NCBI RefSeq assembly: GCF_029168945.1
Contig: NC_083604.1
Coordinates: 66,914,211 to 66,978,210 of the forward strand
Direction: 5' to 3'
Origin: Cannabis sativa
Taxonomy: Eukaryota > Streptophyta > Magnoliopsida > Rosales > Cannabaceae
DNA length: 64,000 nt
The notes beneath the pieces were generated by a model, which was given only the letters and a program-made list of their open reading frames with translations, was not told the origin of the DNA and did no database searches. Made by a program: the position numbers and the translations under genes. Shown here piece by piece: positions 61,195 to 64,000 of this stretch. The number at the start of each line of letters is the position of its first letter. The stretch's first letter is position 1.

Positions 61195-62713
61195 ACAAGG
61201 TAGGAAAATCATGTCGTTTACAAAAATAGGAATGATAACACTAATAACACATTCAACTAAAATACCAAAAAGTCGTTAGCGTTGAAGCATCAAAGAATGC
61301 TAGATATCGTGTAATGATCACATACTTAGAATATGGATTAACAAGGTAAATAGCATTAATTAGCTGTAATATGTGATTATGTTATATGTGGACCCTATTT
61401 TCAAGAAATGGGCGTTGATGAATATTTTATTAAACTCTAGTTGTATTACATGTAATATATGTGAAAATTATTATTTTTGTAATTTTTACTCGGTAACGAT
61501 AGAAATACGACAGTTGGGCTATTAGAGACACGTGAGTTTGATTTAAAACTATTTTAGTTAGCAGGACAAGTTTATTTGATATTTGGATACCGAGATTAGG
61601 CGGGGTTGTGATATTAGATCATTTTACGCCTAAGCCTTAAGACTACTTAAAGGGCAAGTAAGATCAAAAGTGATAATTTGCCTAAGAGTTTTAGCTTTGT
61701 CCCTTAGTAAGTCAGTAGCTATTCTAAGGGGTTTCTAACTGAATTAAGTAAGGTAATAATAATTAATGAATTATTTTATTTTCTTAAGTTAGATAATATC
61801 AAAACAAAACACATATCTCTATTTAAAACTAATTCCCTCTCTTTCGGCCCTAAGGAAACCAGAAGTCCGAACCATTTCAACAATAATTTTTTGAGGAATT
61901 CGGCAATAATTCAAGGGAAATTAGAAGAGCAAACTAAAAGGTAAAGCCCTAGAACCCTTTTTCTTTGATTTTTGGAAGTTTTGGTTTGGATCAAGCATTT
62001 AATTTTGCGAGTTAGGTAAAGTCTGAACTGTAGGTGTTTAGGTTTGATTTATGGGTTAGTTTAGGGTTGTTTGATGCTCTTTGCATTAGGTTTTGATAAC
62101 TGATTGAGGTGTTGAGAAAGTTTGAGTTCTTGGCTGAACAATGGTAATTTTCAATTTTTTGGGTTTCAGTTGTTGCTATTGCTTGAAATATTTATGTTGG
62201 ACTCAAATTAGGTGTTTTAGAGAGTTTCACAAAGTTTGGGTTAGTTTGGAATTGAGATGATATGTTTGAAGATTCTGCAGCAGAAAATGGCAAAATGTTT
62301 ACTCAGAAACGGCCTACCGTTTTTCCTAGCAGTGGCCCAAAAAAACAACATGCTGTTTTTTTGGGGAGTTTTTTCGAAGGCTCATTTTTAGTATTTTCTT
62401 GATATTTAAGGTATTGTCACGCTTTTTATCGATAGGGTAACTTCTAATTTTGAGTTTAAATCCCCGAAAAGGTTTTAACAAGTTATTTACCTATTTTACG
62501 TAAATGTGACATAGGGCATTTTAACTCCATCGATGCAAGGACATTTTTGTACTTTTGTAGGATCGTCTTTAGCCTCAAAATTAATTGAAATAATTTTAAT
62601 TAATTTATTCTTAAATAAATCATTTATTTAACACAAATTTATTATCATATAAATTTTATCTTAAAATAATAACATTTATTATTTATTTTCGGTTAAGGCA
62701 ACTTTTACTTAAT

Positions 62714-62718
62714 ATTGT
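62714..62718. repeat. Target site duplication of solo LTR, left (ATTGT)
   Basis: It matches 63500-63504. Confidence 0.88.
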
Positions 62719-63499
62719 TGTTGACCGAGGTTTTCGGCAACTATTAAAATATGATTATAATAAAGAGCTGTAAGAAAGTGAGATGAAGATTTTTTACGTG
62801 GTTGGGGCGTTAATGAGCCTTAGTCCACGAGCCTCTGTTATTAATGGATGTATTTAATGGAGATTCTACACTTGAGAGAATGTCTTTCTCATAAATACAG
62901 AGAATGTTCTTGGTGAGTATTTTCTCTTCTTGCTCTTTTGCAACCCAAGATTCTCGACCCCATTAAATGAGCTTTGAGGGGGTATTTATAGTGTTTTGGT
63001 GGGGTAATCCCTAGAATTGTTCTTACACATGTGTCTGTAAGTATCCATAAAGCTGGGCATTTCCGATGAATATACCATGGGTGATGCATGGTCAAATCCC
63101 TAGGTGCTGTAGGGCTTTTATGAAGAATGTCCTTTTTGCCTTGTGATTGACGTGACTCTTCGCAGAGTAGTCGTCACTAGACTTAAATGATCATTACTGT
63201 AGCGCTGCTGTTTGGGGGTTGTGCCGTCAGACTTTATTGCGTGTTACAGTCCCAACACGCTTCCTCCCATGCAGCATTAAATGCGACTTGATTGCTCGGG
63301 AGAGACCTGACATGTCCCGGAGAGCCTTCACGCTATACTAGCTTCCTGGAGTACCTTGTACTCCGGATGCCTCCTCCGGGACCCATGCTAACAGCGCTTC
63401 TTGGTGGCGCACAAAGACTTAGCAAATCTTTCCAAGTTATCTGATCCACGTGTCCCCTCTCGACTGGTCCACGTATTTTGGGCGAATTCTGGAGCAACA
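62719..63499 (-). mobile_element. Solo LTR related to the Tat element (781 bp)
   Basis: On the minus strand it runs from TGTTGCTCCAGAATTCGCCC to AAAACCTCGGTCAACA, with ATTGT on both sides. It aligns along its length with the Tat LTRs at 30750 and 42636, sharing the TATAAATACCCCCTCAAAG promoter box, the 3' end and ACGTGGACC near the 5' end, but with many differences. It represents another subfamily or an older insertion. The missing internal region points to LTR-LTR recombination. Confidence 0.9.
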
Positions 63500-63504
63500 A
63501 TTGT
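63500..63504. repeat. Target site duplication of solo LTR, right (ATTGT)
   Basis: It is identical to 62714-62718. Confidence 0.88.
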
Positions 63505-64000
63505 TATAGGTTTGAGTTTGAATTTCAAACCTAAATCAATTATATTTATTTAATTCAAAATTGAAATTGAAAAAATAAATATCCCACAAAACTTTATTAT
63601 TTTATCTTAATTATTAAAAAAAATAAAACTATTTTATTAGTTAATTGTAAATAATTAAGATAGTTATTAATTTGAATTTAAATTTTAAATTAATAAGTAT
63701 GATATTAATTTAAAATTTAAATCTAAATAAATATTCAAAATAACAATTAATTATTTACATTAAATAATTAAATGATAATTTATAGTGTATATTATATACA
63801 ATATATATACATTATACACACTATATATACCCAAAAATATACATATATAATATAGTCGGTCGAGTTCGCGTATTAGGGGTTGATGCCGGCCACCACCATG
63901 CACCGCGGCCGACGGCTCTGACAGCCACCATGGTCGACGGTGATCATGGAGGCCACAGAAAGGAGCATGCACCACACAGGGCAGAGTGAGACAAGCAGCA
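63505..64000. other. AT-rich DNA changing to a GC-rich block at the window edge
   Basis: 63505-63855 is AT-rich with TATATA runs. From about 63855 the sequence turns GC-rich (GCCGGCCACCACC, GCGGCCGACGG) and continues past the window. The 71-codon minus-strand frame at 63760-63975 spans this change and has no recognised motif. The GC-rich part may be the start of a gene or another LTR; it cannot be judged here. Confidence 0.35.

Larger units (their letters stand above)
59941..62713. other. AT-rich intergenic DNA with hAT-like and unclassified repeat remnants
   Basis: No gene was recognised. A perfect 15-bp hairpin lies at 60347-60386. From about 60530 to 61194 the phrase ATTGGATTAGAT and its complement recur in inverted arrangement, ending TGTCCACCCCTA, the form of many hAT-type termini. 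From about 61480 to 62700 the DNA is less AT-rich and resembles retrotransposon LTR or leader sequence (for example TCCCTCTCTTTCGGCC at about 61840), but no termini were found. Confidence 0.4.

Noticed and set aside
1..64000. CRISPR array, bacterial operon or phage system
   Set aside because: Introns, plant gene families and LTR elements show plant nuclear DNA. The regular repeats present are LTRs, minisatellites and microsatellites, without spacer-repeat structure.

Overview
This is eukaryotic nuclear DNA from a flowering plant, almost certainly a eudicot. The evidence is GT-AG introns, an intact NETWORKED-2 (KIP1-type) gene, a plant CPYC glutaredoxin gene, and Ty1/copia, Ty3/gypsy-Tat, Cassandra, MULE and LINE-type elements in very AT-rich DNA. 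I could not fix the genus.

Layout. Bases 1-19026 are a self-nested pair of LTR retrotransposons. A complete copia-type element on the minus strand (6483-16635, 1894-bp LTRs, target duplication GTTTA) sits inside an older plus-strand copy of the same family, whose 5' end lies before the window. The result is a giant inverted repeat with arms of about 5.4 kb (1-6482 against 8881-14320). The outer arm also carries a 1011-bp Mutator-like insertion, and the inner arm preserves the empty site. Bases 19027-24240 are non-coding, repeat-like DNA. A 716-bp MULE-type MITE follows (24250-24965, 9-bp duplication).

Gene island 1 (25960-28800) is a two-coding-exon gene for an unrecognised 177-aa acidic protein, with promoter, GA-rich leader and poly(A) signal. 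Bases 29830-50640 are an AT-rich block split by two full-length retrotransposons. The first is a 12.67-kb Ty3/gypsy element of Tat type (30750-43415), with a dual-RNase-H pol and a separate antisense gene that has its own TATA box and introns. A Cassandra-like solo LTR carrying a 5S rRNA-derived promoter lies in that antisense gene's leader intron. The second is a 6.9-kb copia element (43631-50541) with identical LTRs, a 495-bp in-frame duplication in RT/RNase H and one frameshift.

Gene island 2 (51900-57600) holds a NET2/KIP1-like actin-binding gene (plus strand, 2 exons, 1023 aa) and a GRXC3-like secretory glutaredoxin gene (minus strand, 4 exons, 129 aa), arranged tail to tail. Distal to it are a fold-back MITE (57877-58155), a decayed LINE-derived zf-RVT/RNase H reading frame with a plausible intron (58160-59940), AT-rich DNA with hAT-like remnants, and a solo LTR related to the Tat element (62719-63499).

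The three host genes look intact and functionally unrelated. Everything else is transposable-element DNA, and its nesting gives a relative insertion order. No tRNA gene, complete rRNA gene or CRISPR array was seen.
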